64,000 nt of DNA from Zarea fungicola (Eukaryota; Ascomycota; Sordariomycetes; Hypocreales; Cordycipitaceae), in the NCBI GenBank assembly GCA_900169235.1, contig FWCC01000256.1, forward strand, positions 310,001 through 374,000. Reading direction: 5' to 3'. Within the stretch, counting starts at the first letter, position 1, and every line of letters starts with the position of its first letter. The translations under genes and the position numbers were made by a program. The notes below the pieces were generated by a model. The model had not been told where the DNA came from and did not search any database. It worked only from the letters and a program-made list of their open reading frames with translations. Shown here piece by piece: positions 1 to 10,441 of this stretch.

Positions 1-2356
1 TCATGAGTGCTGGCACTGCATTTATGGCAAGACGTTGGAGAAGTCGAATTGTGTTTGTTTTCTAGCTTTGCTCGTTCTGGCATTTTCTATATAAAAAAAA
101 AATCCTCCACAGTCTTGCCTATAGAAGACTTTCGGTGCTTTGTAAATGATTCCTTTGATATGCCATGTTCCTTTCCCATTACACTGTCTATACGAATGCG
201 GAGTACCAATCCAGGTACAGAGTACGCAGTAGGTACTGGTACATTGCAGGACTTGTTAATGGTCACTTGTAATAGTAGCAGCATGATGCGACTCGCACAT
301 GTCTTGGTGCCCCTCAGCAGTTTTGGGGCTGTCAGTCTCGTCGCATAACAATAATGACTGGCTACAGATCCAGCAAGCGATAATGCCCATGTGCTCAGAC
401 ACGAGCTCCTTCTAAGCTCTCATTACATTTGTTCTCTCAGTTATGGAGAAAGTGGCTCGTATCGTGCGGGCTACTGACCCCTGGCATCTCCCCACACAAG
501 GAACAATGACACAGTATATTCATATACAAATATACTGTACGACACATCATGTCGACCGGCCATGCGCTCACGAGCTAGGGTTGCATGAACCGAAGCTAGC
601 TGACGAACCGAAGCTGCTCAACCTTTTTTTTTTTTTTTTTTNNTTTTTTTTTTTTTTGGCTGGTGGTATATCGCCACCTGACAATCTGGCTGCTTCCCTC
701 AGACAGCCGCCGTGTGGTGCAAGACTTTCATAGGTGTGTTAAAAGAGGGTCTGAAATGGATCCAGCGCCCCGCAGTGCATTGGTACAGGTACACACCATG
801 TAAATACTGGAACCATGTCCACTAAAAACCGTCCATATATGTACGTACAGGTACCTTTTTCTTCTTCAGTTGAATAATAGCAATTGCCAGCACATGGCCC
901 AAAAAAAAACCTATTTACCTCACCATTTGCCTTGGTAACCAGTCGCCAAACGTCTTATTACTGGTCTGTCGAATACCACGTATCAGGCTCTGATTGACAA
1001 GGAGCCAGACATAGTTACAGTGGCAATTTAGCGGGGCCGCCAATGTCACTAACAATTTTTAATTTTTTTTCATATCTTCTCTTTGGGACTTTGTATCCTT
1101 TGCGTTTTTGTGCTCTGTCGATCCTTCACCTTCTAGAAGGAGCCCCCTCTGTATTCAAATGTCTTCCAGTGTCTGGCTCTACTATTTACTCACCATCCTG
1201 CACCTATCAATAGAGCCACATCATGCTTCAAATATTCGTTGCGCCATTCCTTCTCATCAGCTCCTTCATCAACTCCTGTGCCATTGTCGCCAATCTCGTA
1301 TCGGCGAATTCAGGCCTCCAGTCATTCGCTCCCCTCGGCACCATTCCGGCCAAGGCCAACCATCTCGTGACAGATGCTCCTCACCCACTGCCCACCCCCT
1401 GACAGCATGATGCTACCGCCGCACACACAACACGCAAAACAATGCTATGCATAACGGGTGGGCGAACTAGTTCGGCTGGCTGTGCTAATAAGATCGGCTC
1501 TCGATTGATACGTTACAGTGCCTGCACCGTTCTCTCTGTTCATTATCATTCGTCAACTGCGTTGCCCTGCGCCACACGTCTTGCAGCCCCTCTAAACAAC
1601 ACCTGCGGCATCTCCGGCCCCATTGCATATTTCTGCGCGTCTAAATCGAGTAGCAATCATCCGATCTGTTCATGTAGTTGAGTTAACCCAAGTATGACGC
1701 TCCTCGTGCACGCAACATAAAGTCCCTCGCATGTAGCTTCCAAGTTTTCTTGCTTGCCCAACAGTTGCAGTCAGACGTTTCTGCCCGACGCGGAACCTTA
1801 TCGCAGAAGCCGTGTCGACCTACAGCTCTGATGCAGATCTTGAATCATCTCAGGCTGTCCATTATGCGCGAAAGTTTGCCCACTACTTGCAACCTCTGTC
1901 ATCGCCGACTGGTCTGAGCAGCTATAAGCCTGATTGCTTACAATGGGAGCGAGCGACATTTAGCGTCAATTATGTTTGGCCAAGATACATTTCCATGACA
2001 TGCAAAAGGTTTAGTAAGGTGCTCAATATGATCCAACTACTTCAACCTTCCTCCAGTCTAGCTGGAGGAGGTTCTGGCCTATATACATCTGGAGAGCTAC
2101 GTGAATGAGGCAGCGTTCACTGCTGCCTCCTTCACCGTCGGGAGTGTGCGTTGAGGCTGCATTCAATATGTCGAATCCTGTAGCCCCGTTTTGGAAACGT
2201 ACTTCGCCACACTGAGCGTGAATTGCTGCCTGGTACCCATCTAGACGGCCATCTGTTGGTGTCAGGCATGAGTTTGTCGAACTGCCGAAATAGTGAAATA
2301 TTCTACATTGTTCTAAATGCAAAATACTACGAAACTTTTCGACATCGTATTCGAAT
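1..2356. other. Intergenic, no supported gene
   Basis: Only short, overlapping, unrecognisable open frames are present on either strand. The stretch includes a poly-T tract broken by two undetermined bases (642-643). The segment just before 2357 presumably holds the promoter and leader of the downstream APH-like gene. I see no repeat family, RNA gene or conserved domain here. Confidence 0.6.
624..657. repeat. Poly-T tract with two N
   Basis: A homopolymer of T about 34 bases long contains two N at 642-643. The Ns mark either a small assembly gap or bases the assembler could not call, so the real tract length is unknown. Confidence 0.9.
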
Positions 2357-3172
2357 ATGCCCCAAACTAGATCACAAATGGCGGCCGCGGCAGCTGGCGA
2401 CTTCATCGCCCAAGCCAAAGCCTCTGATGAATGCATAATCCTCAAAGGCTGGGATCACTGGCTCGTAACCGACGCCGACACAGTCACCACACTCCAACTG
2501 CGGCCCTCAGAGTATCTAACCCAGGGCAGCAAGCCCATTGCTCCATATTGGTTTGCCGAGCGTCTTCGAAATCGCGCCGCCATAGGCGACTTCTTGCGTG
2601 CTCGCACTTCCATACCGGTGCCGGTGTCGCGGATCGAGACGCAGGACGGGGGACGCGTTTGTCTAAAGACGGAGCGCATTACCAACGGTATCGCGTTGCT
2701 CGACTTTCTTCTTACCAAGGGCAATAGGCCTAAGCGCGAACTGGCCGTCCGCGCCGTCAAGAAACAGCTGCAAGACGACATTGTCCCACAGCTTCAAGCG
2801 CTTCGGAGCAACACCACTGGCAGCGTGGATCCAGAGATACCATTTTTCCCGCCATTTTTCGTCTTTGGAAAGGATAGACGCCAATGGAATCGTGTCGTAT
2901 CGGAAAAGCAAGAGTTTGTTCTATGCCATACCGCCTTTGATGAGCAAAACATATACATAGACCCTACAACGTTTAAGATTACCGCGATTGATGGCTGGGA
3001 CTGCGCGGGCTACTTTCCTTCATACTTTGAGCACCCGCTTCTTACTATTGAAACTGGCGCGGATCCGTTTCCTGAAGCCCAGGAACGGGCATTGGCATTG
3101 TTTGGGCTCACGCCAAACGACATGAGAGACGACAGCACAATCAACCCAGAAGCAGCACAGAAGCTACCTTGA
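2357..3172 (+). CDS. APH-like kinase-fold protein, probable pseudokinase
   Basis: This is a single-exon, 271-aa protein resembling the fungal aminoglycoside/choline phosphotransferase-like (APH) family. Family signs are an N-lobe segment ending in an IPVPVSRI-type strand (about residues 90-98), a hinge-like KTERITNG, and a C-lobe with FVLCHTAFDEQNIYID followed by ITAIDGWDCAGYFP and FEHP. Family members usually read H-N/T-D-L-x-x-x-N and A-I-I-D-W-E/D. Here the catalytic-loop Asp position is Ala (codon GCC), and the metal-binding IDW Asp position reads Gly, with an Asp one residue earlier. The Asn of the loop is kept. It is therefore probably not an active phosphotransferase, although the frame is intact. 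Start: the ATG at 2357; a second in-frame ATG lies seven codons on. The protein is somewhat shorter than typical family members, so an N-terminal exon could be missing. Function unknown. Confidence 0.75.
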   Translation: MPQTRSQMAAAAAGDFIAQAKASDECIILKGWDHWLVTDADTVTTLQLRPSEYLTQGSKPIAPYWFAERLRNRAAIGDFLRARTSIPVPVSRIETQDGGRVCLKTERITNGIALLDFLLTKGNRPKRELAVRAVKKQLQDDIVPQLQALRSNTTGSVDPEIPFFPPFFVFGKDRRQWNRVVSEKQEFVLCHTAFDEQNIYIDPTTFKITAIDGWDCAGYFPSYFEHPLLTIETGADPFPEAQERALALFGLTPNDMRDDSTINPEAAQKLP

Positions 3173-3365
3173 GCATGTGTCTTAAAAGAGTTAGGCATTT
3201 ATCCATTTTTCATAAATATGTGTATATATATATATACTCTGAAACAAACATATATACATCTCAAGACAACCATGTCATTTCGTCACTTCATCAAGGGTTA
3301 TGCATGCTGTCCGTTCCCAGTGGTTTCTCATTCCAACATGGCGACAGCGAGAACAACTTCTTAAC

Positions 3366-4193
3366 TTATTCGTTCTTGACCTTGTACTGAACCTGTCCCT
3401 TGCACGTGCTCTTGGAGCCTACGGGCTCCGCGGAGACAAAGTTGCCGCTCTGCAATGAGCCCTGGACGTTGAAGTGATACCAGACCTCGTTCCACACCTT
3501 ACCCTTGCAGTTGAGCGTGACGGGCGCGCCGTGCTTCTGGGACAGGACGTTCTGGATGTCGTTGACGTTGTACGTCTTCGTGTTGGAGGGCTTGATGCCG
3601 GCCTGTGCCAGCCAATCGTACGTGGGCAGCTTCTTGAAGAGGCCGACGGTGCGCGTGAAGAAGTCGGCCGCCTCCTGGCCCTGCTGGTAGCTGTCGCCGT
3701 AGCAGGACGGATCCAGGGTGCTGATGCAGGTGCCGTGCTTGCCCCACTCGTGCTCCCAGAAGCTCTCGTCGTCGCCCCCGATGTCCTGCCAGTACTGATT
3801 CATGTAGTCGAGCGTGGCTGAGGCGCCGTTGGCGGTGAGAATGTCGGCAATATTGGTGTAAGCGCGGTCCGGGTCGCACTGCGACGGGAAGCTGCCGTCG
3901 CAGTTGTCGGGCCAAAGCCCATGGATGGTCCAGGAATCTTGCCATTTTGTTAGTAAAAAGATTGTTCAATAATATTAATAAAATGAAAGGAAAGAAAACA
4001 TACTAGATGGACCCGTGGCAGGGTTCGAATCCCAGAACTGTGTCTGGACAAGGTGGCCTGCGGGGATGAAGCAGCAAGTGTCCGACACAGGACCGTTGTT
4101 GTGGCATGACAATGGCGAGTTGGCCGGGCAAGTAGCGCCGCCAGCCATGACGGTAGCAGCCAAAGCCAGAATGGGCAGCGATTTTTGCATCAT
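3366..4193 (-). CDS. Secreted ribonuclease T2 (two exons)
   Basis: Extracellular RNA endonuclease of the RNase T2 family, which cleaves single-stranded RNA through 2',3'-cyclic phosphate ends. Exon 1 is 4193-4004 and exon 2 is 3937-3366; the 66-bp intron (4003-3938) has a GTATGT donor, a CTAAC branch site and a CAAG acceptor. The joined protein is 253 aa, normal for the family. Residues 1-20 form a signal peptide (hydrophobic LPILALAATVMAGG). The first active-site block is WTIHGLWPDNCDG (His69, with the junction in the codon just before SWTIHG). The second is FWEHEWGKHGTC (His126, Glu127, Lys130, His131). Many cysteines support disulfide bonding. The start is the first of two adjacent ATGs; the one upstream at 4268 in the same frame would bury the signal peptide. 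A TATA-like box lies about 130 bp upstream. Likely roles are nutrient scavenging or interaction with other organisms. Confidence 0.93.
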
Positions 4194-4324
4194 GATGGGT
4201 GGCTGTGGCCTCTTTTGGTGTGTCGAACTTTGGGGGTCTAATGTTGAATATGATTGCCAAGCCAGCAATGAGATGGTGGCGCTCGATGGTTCAGCCTTTG
4301 ACAGCCAGCAGCGGGAAGACGGGA

Positions 4325-4332
4325 CTTATATA
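4325..4332 (-). promoter_or_regulatory. TATA-like box of the RNase T2 gene
   Basis: On the minus strand the sequence reads TATATAAG, about 132 bp before the RNase T2 start codon. Position and sequence fit a core promoter; this is a prediction only. Confidence 0.5.
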
Positions 4333-5992
4333 CACATTTCCATCCCCTCACTTGACTGAGAAACTCAGTGGCAGGTCGACCTAAAGTGCAAACCAAATTG
4401 TATCCATTTTAGACTTCAGTTTTTGTCCAAGCTGAGCCATATCCCCGATACCAGCTGACTATGATTTGTCTAAGACCTCCCAGGCGGCACTCCCGCCGTC
4501 AGCGGCGATCCATCAGGACGCCACACAAAACATATCGACTTGCCAAACGTGGTACAGGAGCGACGCCCATTGGACCATAGTCTAGTGTACCAAGCCCGAA
4601 TTGAGAAGGTGCTATTTGAGCGATGTGACTGGCAGACTAGCAATACCGAAGTCTCCCTTCTGAGCGGCACGGCTAACTTGGATTTTACGAATAAGCAGGG
4701 ACCACAGGGTATTCATTCATTGTGTGGGCTGGGGGCTTTTTCTTTTTCGGCAGTCTACGGGCTCCCACCCGATACACAAGTAAGCCGCCCACATCTGCCC
4801 TACACATGTTGTGCAGCGGGAACCACCGAAATGGGTCTGATGATAATAGGTCATCGACAGAGAACTGTCCGGCAATGGTTGAACTTTACGGGGTATATCC
4901 ATGGCAGCGGATCTTGAGACTGGGGTCAAAAACAGCCACGCTCGGGATGCAGTCCCAAAAACGCAGGTTCTAATGACGTTGTTGTCGTTTAAATGTAGCA
5001 CTTGCCGTTGATAGCCCAAAAGTAATGCGGCACGGGTGCGCCCCCCCGAATTAGCGGTCTGTGGCCAATAGTTTTGCCTGGCTTTGCCTAGTTGCCTGTA
5101 TCTGAGACAAAGTAACAAGCAATCAGCGCAGCTTGTCAATGGACAACGCCTCAGCTGATCTGCACGATCTACGTAGGTAGCTCTTGGCCTTTGGTGCAAC
5201 ACACTGTTAGCCGCAGATAGCAGCACAACAGAGGAACAGTCGCCTTTTTTTAGGCGTTTCCCGCCACAGGGTGTCAGCCTTGGGGCAACGGGATGCCTCC
5301 CTTCCATTTTGCTCGTTTGTCTTGGTATGTGAGCACAAAATGCGATGTTTCAAAGGTCTTATCAGCGTTACATTGACGAGAATGAAGGGCATCGGGAATT
5401 AAAGTTTGCATGTGCATAAAAGTAGCAGTAAAGGAAATGATACACACGTCATTGTAGGGACTTCAAGGTTTGCAGCTGCCTAAAAGGTTGCATCCAGTCA
5501 CGACCACCCGTCACACTAACACATGCCGGATCTCGTTCATCGGTCACCAATGCGCCATTCTTTGCAAGCAAGGACGGCATCTTTTGTCACTAAAAATAGA
5601 GCTATAATAGCTTCTTACCATGATTATTAAGCCACGGTGATGCAGCCCCAGACTTTGCGATTGCCATCTTATCAATTTGAGAATATCAGCTGGTGGAGAA
5701 CGGAACTTGGCAGTGCGAGAGCCTTCCAGGTTTGTTCACTTTCTTACACTGTTGAACAGAAACACTTAAACATCCTTATTCACTGCATTGTGCAAGAAAT
5801 GCATCACATTAATGCGGCTCGGCATGATGTGTGACAAACAACTCAGTGAATTCGCATCAAATCAAGTATATATTGCGGAGTATATAACATCACAAATTCC
5901 AGAAAGAAATGGCTCTTTTAAAAGCAAGATAAACTCAATGAAAAAAACTCATTAAATAAGAAACACTTGCGCTCAGAACTTTATATTTGAAA
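4333..5992. other. Intergenic, no supported gene
   Basis: About 1.6 kb between the RNase T2 gene (minus) and the hypothetical gene at 5993 (plus), so it should hold two divergent promoters. The longest open frame (4717-5307, minus, 196 codons) shows no recognisable domain and I do not call it. Confidence 0.55.
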
Positions 5993-6763
5993 ATGTCGTC
6001 GCCGCAGTGGTCTGGCTCGTTCGATCATTCCTTGGCTCATCGCACGGCACGAATGGCCATTGACGATACGCCGCCGCCTATCGATGTCGCGCTTGCGAGA
6101 TATGGAAGCTACCTCGGTATGACTTCTACAGCCTCAATACCCCGAAATGATTTTGTTGTCGAAAGATCTACATCCCCTCGCGGTACCACTTATTCCCGCT
6201 CTCGCGAGACTCCCTCTGCAACCACAGTCAGCCCTGCCGCTAGCCTTGAAGACGAACGGGAACCATCCTCTTCTGCGCAGATGCTACAAGAAGGCATGAT
6301 ATGCAATGAATACTACAACGCCGTTCAATATAGTCCTGAGCAGGACGAGATTGATGGCGGCGTGAATGCCGAATTATGGGTGGTCGACGTCGAAGCCTCT
6401 CTCGACATTATACTGGCATCCGGCGGCAGAAACGTGACAACTGCCATGGAATCGAACCACCCTGTTACTCACACGATTGCTGGAGGGGACATGACGGCCC
6501 GTGAAGAGCGCAGCGCGCCGACACTCGCGACGAATATCCCTCGCCGAGCTACCATCGCCAGCCAGGTTCACTACGTCAATAGCGCGGCGAACGAAGATTA
6601 CCACTACCCTCGCAGCCAGCACGGCCCAAGAACGGAGTTTCTGTGGAATTCTGGCCGTTTACTGTTGCCGCGAGGTGAGGACCGCCATGGTGAGGCTCGT
6701 CGTTCGTACTCGTTGCTGACAAGGATGCTGGATCTGCTGCGGAACAACTCTGAGGCAAGGTAA
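5993..6763 (+). CDS. Hypothetical protein, 256 aa
   Basis: This is an intron-free frame from the ATG at 5993. It could be opened two codons earlier only by using TTG, which I do not accept. I do not recognise the protein. It has no signal peptide and no clear membrane segment. The middle (about residues 60-100) is rich in Ser, Thr, Pro and Arg and probably disordered. Residues about 105-150 are more hydrophobic and ordered (NAELWVVDVEASLDIIL). The C-terminal end is basic and amphipathic (SYSLLTRMLDLLRNN). It is the only long open frame in about 3 kb, and its upstream region is AT-rich as expected of a leader, both of which favour a real gene. It could also be a lineage-specific orphan or the remaining exon of a longer gene. 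Confidence 0.45.
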   Translation: MSSPQWSGSFDHSLAHRTARMAIDDTPPPIDVALARYGSYLGMTSTASIPRNDFVVERSTSPRGTTYSRSRETPSATTVSPAASLEDEREPSSSAQMLQEGMICNEYYNAVQYSPEQDEIDGGVNAELWVVDVEASLDIILASGGRNVTTAMESNHPVTHTIAGGDMTAREERSAPTLATNIPRRATIASQVHYVNSAANEDYHYPRSQHGPRTEFLWNSGRLLLPRGEDRHGEARRSYSLLTRMLDLLRNNSEAR

Positions 6764-7432
6764 TGTGCGTGCTTGCGCGAATTTGTTTACGGTTGGCAAA
6801 ATAGGTCTATGATATGAATTCATTGCCGTTTACATCTTGTTTTTTCATTTACTGGCGCTGGTGTTGTCGTGCTTCTACATTGTTAGCCTCGGGTACTGGC
6901 CGGCCTGGCGTTTCGAGGAACAAATAGCATTTCTAGTCTCCAATACCAAGGGTAATAAAAGGAAAAGAGACGGAGATTATTTTAGTTGAATCTCAAAAAT
7001 AAGAGTAATGCTTTGATCATTACTATAAATTTGATTTATATATAACGTGGAGCAAGCCTCGCGCGTCATTCATTGAATGCGCAACTTTGACAGACAGGCC
7101 TTGCACAACCACTTTAAACTCATCTTAGACGCAGAGGTTTTACAAGAAGCCGCGTAACTCTCTTTACGAAACGGTCCAAAATCACCTTCCACATTGGTAT
7201 TTGGCGTTTTATTACTAGCAACCGTTTCCAGAGCCTCGTCTGCTAGCTAGCGTCAAAAACATGTCGCTGCCTACTGGACCCTTCGTACAAGACCGGGCTT
7301 GAACAGCCGTTTTTATCAGCGTTCCAGTTGCCGAGGGGTATAAAAAGGCGCAAGAAACCCATCTCAAATCTCAAATGCCTTGTTCTGAACATTTATGTCT
7401 CGTTGGTTTAGTCTCTATCCACGAAACCTACA
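6764..7432. other. Intergenic with GNAT gene promoter
   Basis: An AT-rich spacer of about 670 bp between two plus-strand genes. It should contain the 3' end of the hypothetical gene and the promoter of the acetyltransferase gene, including the TATA box at 7339. Nothing else was seen. Confidence 0.6.
7339..7346 (+). promoter_or_regulatory. TATA box of the GNAT acetyltransferase gene
   Basis: The sequence TATAAAAA lies about 90 bp before the ATG at 7433, a normal position for a fungal TATA box with a short leader. Predicted from sequence only. Confidence 0.6.
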
Positions 7433-8211
7433 ATGCCCATTTCAGTACGCAAGGCCGTCGAGGCCGATATCCCCATCATGGCTGCCCTTGATGTGGCTGG
7501 CTACCGCAACAGCGCGTTCCGCAACACAATGTTCCCACCAAGCCTCCGCGTGAGGCCGGACGATGGTGATGCCCTGGAATGGTTTGCCATGGGAGCCAAG
7601 CTATCCCTCGACTCCTCGTCGACGCACTATGTCGTCGCCGTGGAGCGGCTTAATGAGGACGTGTCTGTGGTGGGTATGGCCATCTGGGCATCGCCGCGGC
7701 CGGCCGCTCCGACCACCACTGCAACGGAAGAAGGAAAAAGCAGTGTTGGTGGAGAAGAAACGAAAGAACAGCCGAAGCCGAGCCGGCCACCGGCTGGGTT
7801 GCCTCCCTATATCGGCTATGATGCGGTGATGGAGGCGAACAAGGAAATTGAACAGATGCTCGCGTCGCAAGATGGGTTGAATGAGAAGAGACGAAACGAC
7901 ATGTGGAGTAAGCACGGGGATTTTTTTTCATTTCTCTTTTTTTTTTGCATTTAAGAAATAATCGGTGTGCTAACATGCCTTTTAATTTCTTCACAGCACT
8001 GAATGCAATTACCGTTGATGAGGAACACCGGCGCAAGGGCATTGGCAAAGCGCTTGTGCAATGGGGTATTGACAGGGCCAACGAAGAAGGGAAGCAGGTG
8101 TGGCTGATTGCTACGACTGATGGAAAGAGGCTCTACGACTCGATGGGCTTTTCTTTAATCGGAACTGGGTCAAGGTGCGGTGAGGCACAGCACTTGATGC
8201 ACAGGGCCTGA
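7433..8211 (+). CDS. GNAT-family N-acetyltransferase (two exons)
   Basis: Transfers an acetyl group from acetyl-CoA to an amine; the substrate cannot be told. Exon 1 is 7433-7907 and exon 2 is 7997-8211. The 89-bp intron has a GTAAGC donor and a TTCACAG acceptor, and joining is in phase (A + CA), giving 229 aa. The C-terminal half carries the GNAT core: LNAITVDEEHRRKGIGKALV (residues 160-179), containing the R-x-x-G-x-G/A acetyl-CoA loop at Arg170-Gly175, then the beta-strand/helix QVWLIATTDGKRLYDSMGF with the late Tyr typical of the family. The N-terminal half has the usual VRKAVEADIPIMAALD opening and a charged linker (about residues 93-120) rich in Thr, Glu and Lys. This layout is common among uncharacterised fungal GNAT proteins. 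Without splicing, exon 1 would run into a stop in the intron. Confidence 0.88.
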
Positions 8212-8576
8212 TGACATGTATACAAGATTCACAATACAGCACAAGAGACCATGTAACGTTATCAGTATGACTTGAACGGGGTGAAATTATCTTCACTGAG
8301 GGTTTTTTATTCTTTTTATAATTGGCCATGTCAAAATTTGCTGTTCATCCTGCACATTGCCAGCTAAACAGCCAATCAACTTTGCCATGAATGAACTTCA
8401 ATGGCCTATCCTAAAAAGTTTTGCGACCGGCGCAAAGTTGTGCTCATAATATGGGACCCCGACCGAGTTTTCATCTTATTTCGGGTATATCAAAATAGCA
8501 TTGTAAAAAGAAGGGAAGTTCTTCCCATGCATTTGTAGAGAGGAACGAACGAATTGAAGGTGCGAACAACACAAGT
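8212..8576. other. Convergent 3' spacer, no gene
   Basis: A spacer of 365 bp between the ends of the GNAT gene (plus) and the noxB gene (minus). It is AT-rich and should carry both 3' untranslated regions. No other feature was seen. Confidence 0.6.
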
Positions 8577-10441
8577 CTAAAAGTTTTCCTTGCCCCAAAC
8601 AAATGAAAATCTAAACCACGTTCATGTCAGCAAAGTTCCTACCAATCTAAATGCGGAAAGGAGAAGATACGAATGCTTACCCCGGCTCGGAATACTTGTT
8701 GCAGTGGACATGTAACGAGCTGCCCAGACCCTTTGGACCGCAAAAGAAGACGCCGGCTTCGCCCGGCGCGTGCAGCTTTCGAATGCCCTTGAAGATCATG
8801 TCCCAGTTGGGACGACCAAAATTCGTCGGGCTGCGCAGGCCGGTGATGGCGTCCGACTCGGCATTGGCGTCGTTGATCATGATGTTTGTCGCATCGTCGC
8901 TCTTAATCTTGGCCGTCAGGTATGTGTGGATCTCGATGCGGTGCTCCACGTCCTGCGCCTCGACGGCCATGAGCAACGAGCGGAACCACTCAAAGGAGCC
9001 AAAGTCGCGGCAGATCCAAAAGAAGTAGACCTTGGACAGGCGCGTCTTCTTTTGCGGGTAGTTCATGCGGTACCAGATGGACTTGAGGATGGACGCAAAG
9101 GGCGTCACACCGATGCCCGCGCCGACCAGCACCGAGACCTCGTACTTGAAGACGTCCTCGGAAGCGGAGCCAAAGGGTCCGTCAATGTACACGCGAGGGA
9201 GCACGCGGCGGAGGGCCGGGTCCACGCCGTTGGCGGCGGGCTCGCTGGCCTCGACGCCTACCACCTTGCTCGTGTCCCCCTTCTTCTTCCCGCCCCATTC
9301 GCAGCCGAGCGCGGCCGAGACGGCCATGGTGAAGTCTCCCTGGCAGCGCATGTGGATGGAGATGTAGTCCTCCTCGGGGGCGCTGGTGAGGGTGAAGGGG
9401 TGGTACTGCCAGAGCGAGACGGCGGGGCAGCAGAAGAAGATGTATTGGCCCGCCCGGGTCTTGGTGTGCTCCTTTTTGATCTGGATCTCGCAGACCTGGC
9501 TCGGGTGCTGGATGACCTTGGAGATGTACGTCTTGTGGCGGCCGCGGAGCTCGCGGGCCACGCGCTCGGCGAGATAGCAGAAGCCGCCGTACATCCAAAA
9601 CTGCCAAAAGACGCCAATGGCCGAGGCGCCGATGCTCGTGCAAAATGGGGCCACATCCGGCTGGATCATGCAAAAGGCGCCGTGCAGCGACCAGAAGAAG
9701 AAGAAAATGATGAACATGTGGTGGGTGTACCAGAAGCGCTCGTAATTCGCCCGTCGAGGCTTCTCGATCGACGTCACGACCATGCCCATGAGGGCCAGCA
9801 GCATGACGTAGCCCGTCCATCCCGGACCAGATGCAAAATTGGCGAGCAACCAGCCGTAGAAGCCCAGCTTGTTCTTGATGGCGACCTGGGCAAAGTTGTT
9901 CCAGTGGGCAATGGTGTGGACCCAGGACCAAAAGACGATGGACCAGGCGGTGGTGATGTGGAAAGTGATGTTCTTGTCGAACTGGACAATGCCGTTGAGC
10001 GGCGTCTGGCGCAGGAGGGAGATGAGGGTGCGGCAGACGGGGAAGAGGATGATGCCGACGTCGACATGGAGGACAAGGGCGGACGCACGGGCGACGGTAA
10101 AGGTGAATCCGAAGGTATCGCGGGAGCCCTTGAGCGAGTCCTTGAGGCCGTAGTGGACGCAGCCAAAGGCGAAGATGAGGCCATGCGTGATGACGAAGAT
10201 GAAAACGAAGCTTTTAATATTTGTTAGTTTTTTTTTTTTTCCGGAGGGGTGGTAGTAGAAAACGGGGAGGTGATGGGGTGAGAACGAACAATCTTCGATA
10301 ACCCTCGTTGATCATCCAGCGGTCAAACTTTTCTCTTGACGTTAGGCTCTGCGGCTTTTCCATAGATACTTCGCCATTCATGAGCATGCGGGTGAGGGGT
10401 GTTCCTCTGGACCGCTCGGGGCGGTCATAAGCAGCGCTCAT
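8577..10441 (-). CDS. noxB: NADPH oxidase NoxB (three exons)
   Basis: Membrane flavocytochrome that passes electrons from NADPH through FAD and two haems to oxygen, making superoxide. In other filamentous fungi NoxB, with the NoxR and Rac partners, is needed for appressorium penetration, ascospore germination and similar polarity switches. Exons: 10441-10290, 10210-8681 and 8610-8577. The joined protein is 571 aa, the expected length. The first donor is unusual (GTTCGT); the last exon is a 34-nt micro-exon that restores the family ending VWGKENF. Landmarks: the NoxB-type N-terminus (TRMLMNGEVSMEKP); haem-ligand histidines in TFHITTAW and HTIAHWNNF and in WYTHHMF/SLHGAF; the FAD motif HPFTLTSAP; the NADPH motifs GPFGSASEDVF and LVGAGIGVTPFAS; and the C-terminal FFCGPKGLG. 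The N-terminus and FAD-NADPH linker fit NoxB better than NoxA. Opposite-strand open frames here are shadows. Confidence 0.93.

Noticed and set aside
2023..2445. A 140-codon minus-strand open frame
   Set aside because: Overlaps the start of the APH-like gene on the opposite strand and resembles no family.
4018..4034. A tRNA B-box-like GGTTCGAATCC sequence
   Set aside because: It lies inside RNase T2 exon 1, has no matching A box or cloverleaf, and encodes conserved residues on the minus strand.
4717..5307. A 196-codon minus-strand open frame
   Set aside because: No domain, no plausible promoter arrangement or intron, and residue composition like translated intergenic DNA. It could be an orphan, but I have no support.
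5399..5407. A TTAAAGTTT match to the Wor1/WOPR core motif
   Set aside because: A single 9-bp match in 64 kb is expected by chance, and it is not near pac2 or the P450 pair.
8770..10227. A 485-codon plus-strand open frame
   Set aside because: It is the antisense shadow of noxB: GC-rich, Asp/Val/Ala/Gly-heavy, no domain, and the minus strand clearly encodes a conserved enzyme.
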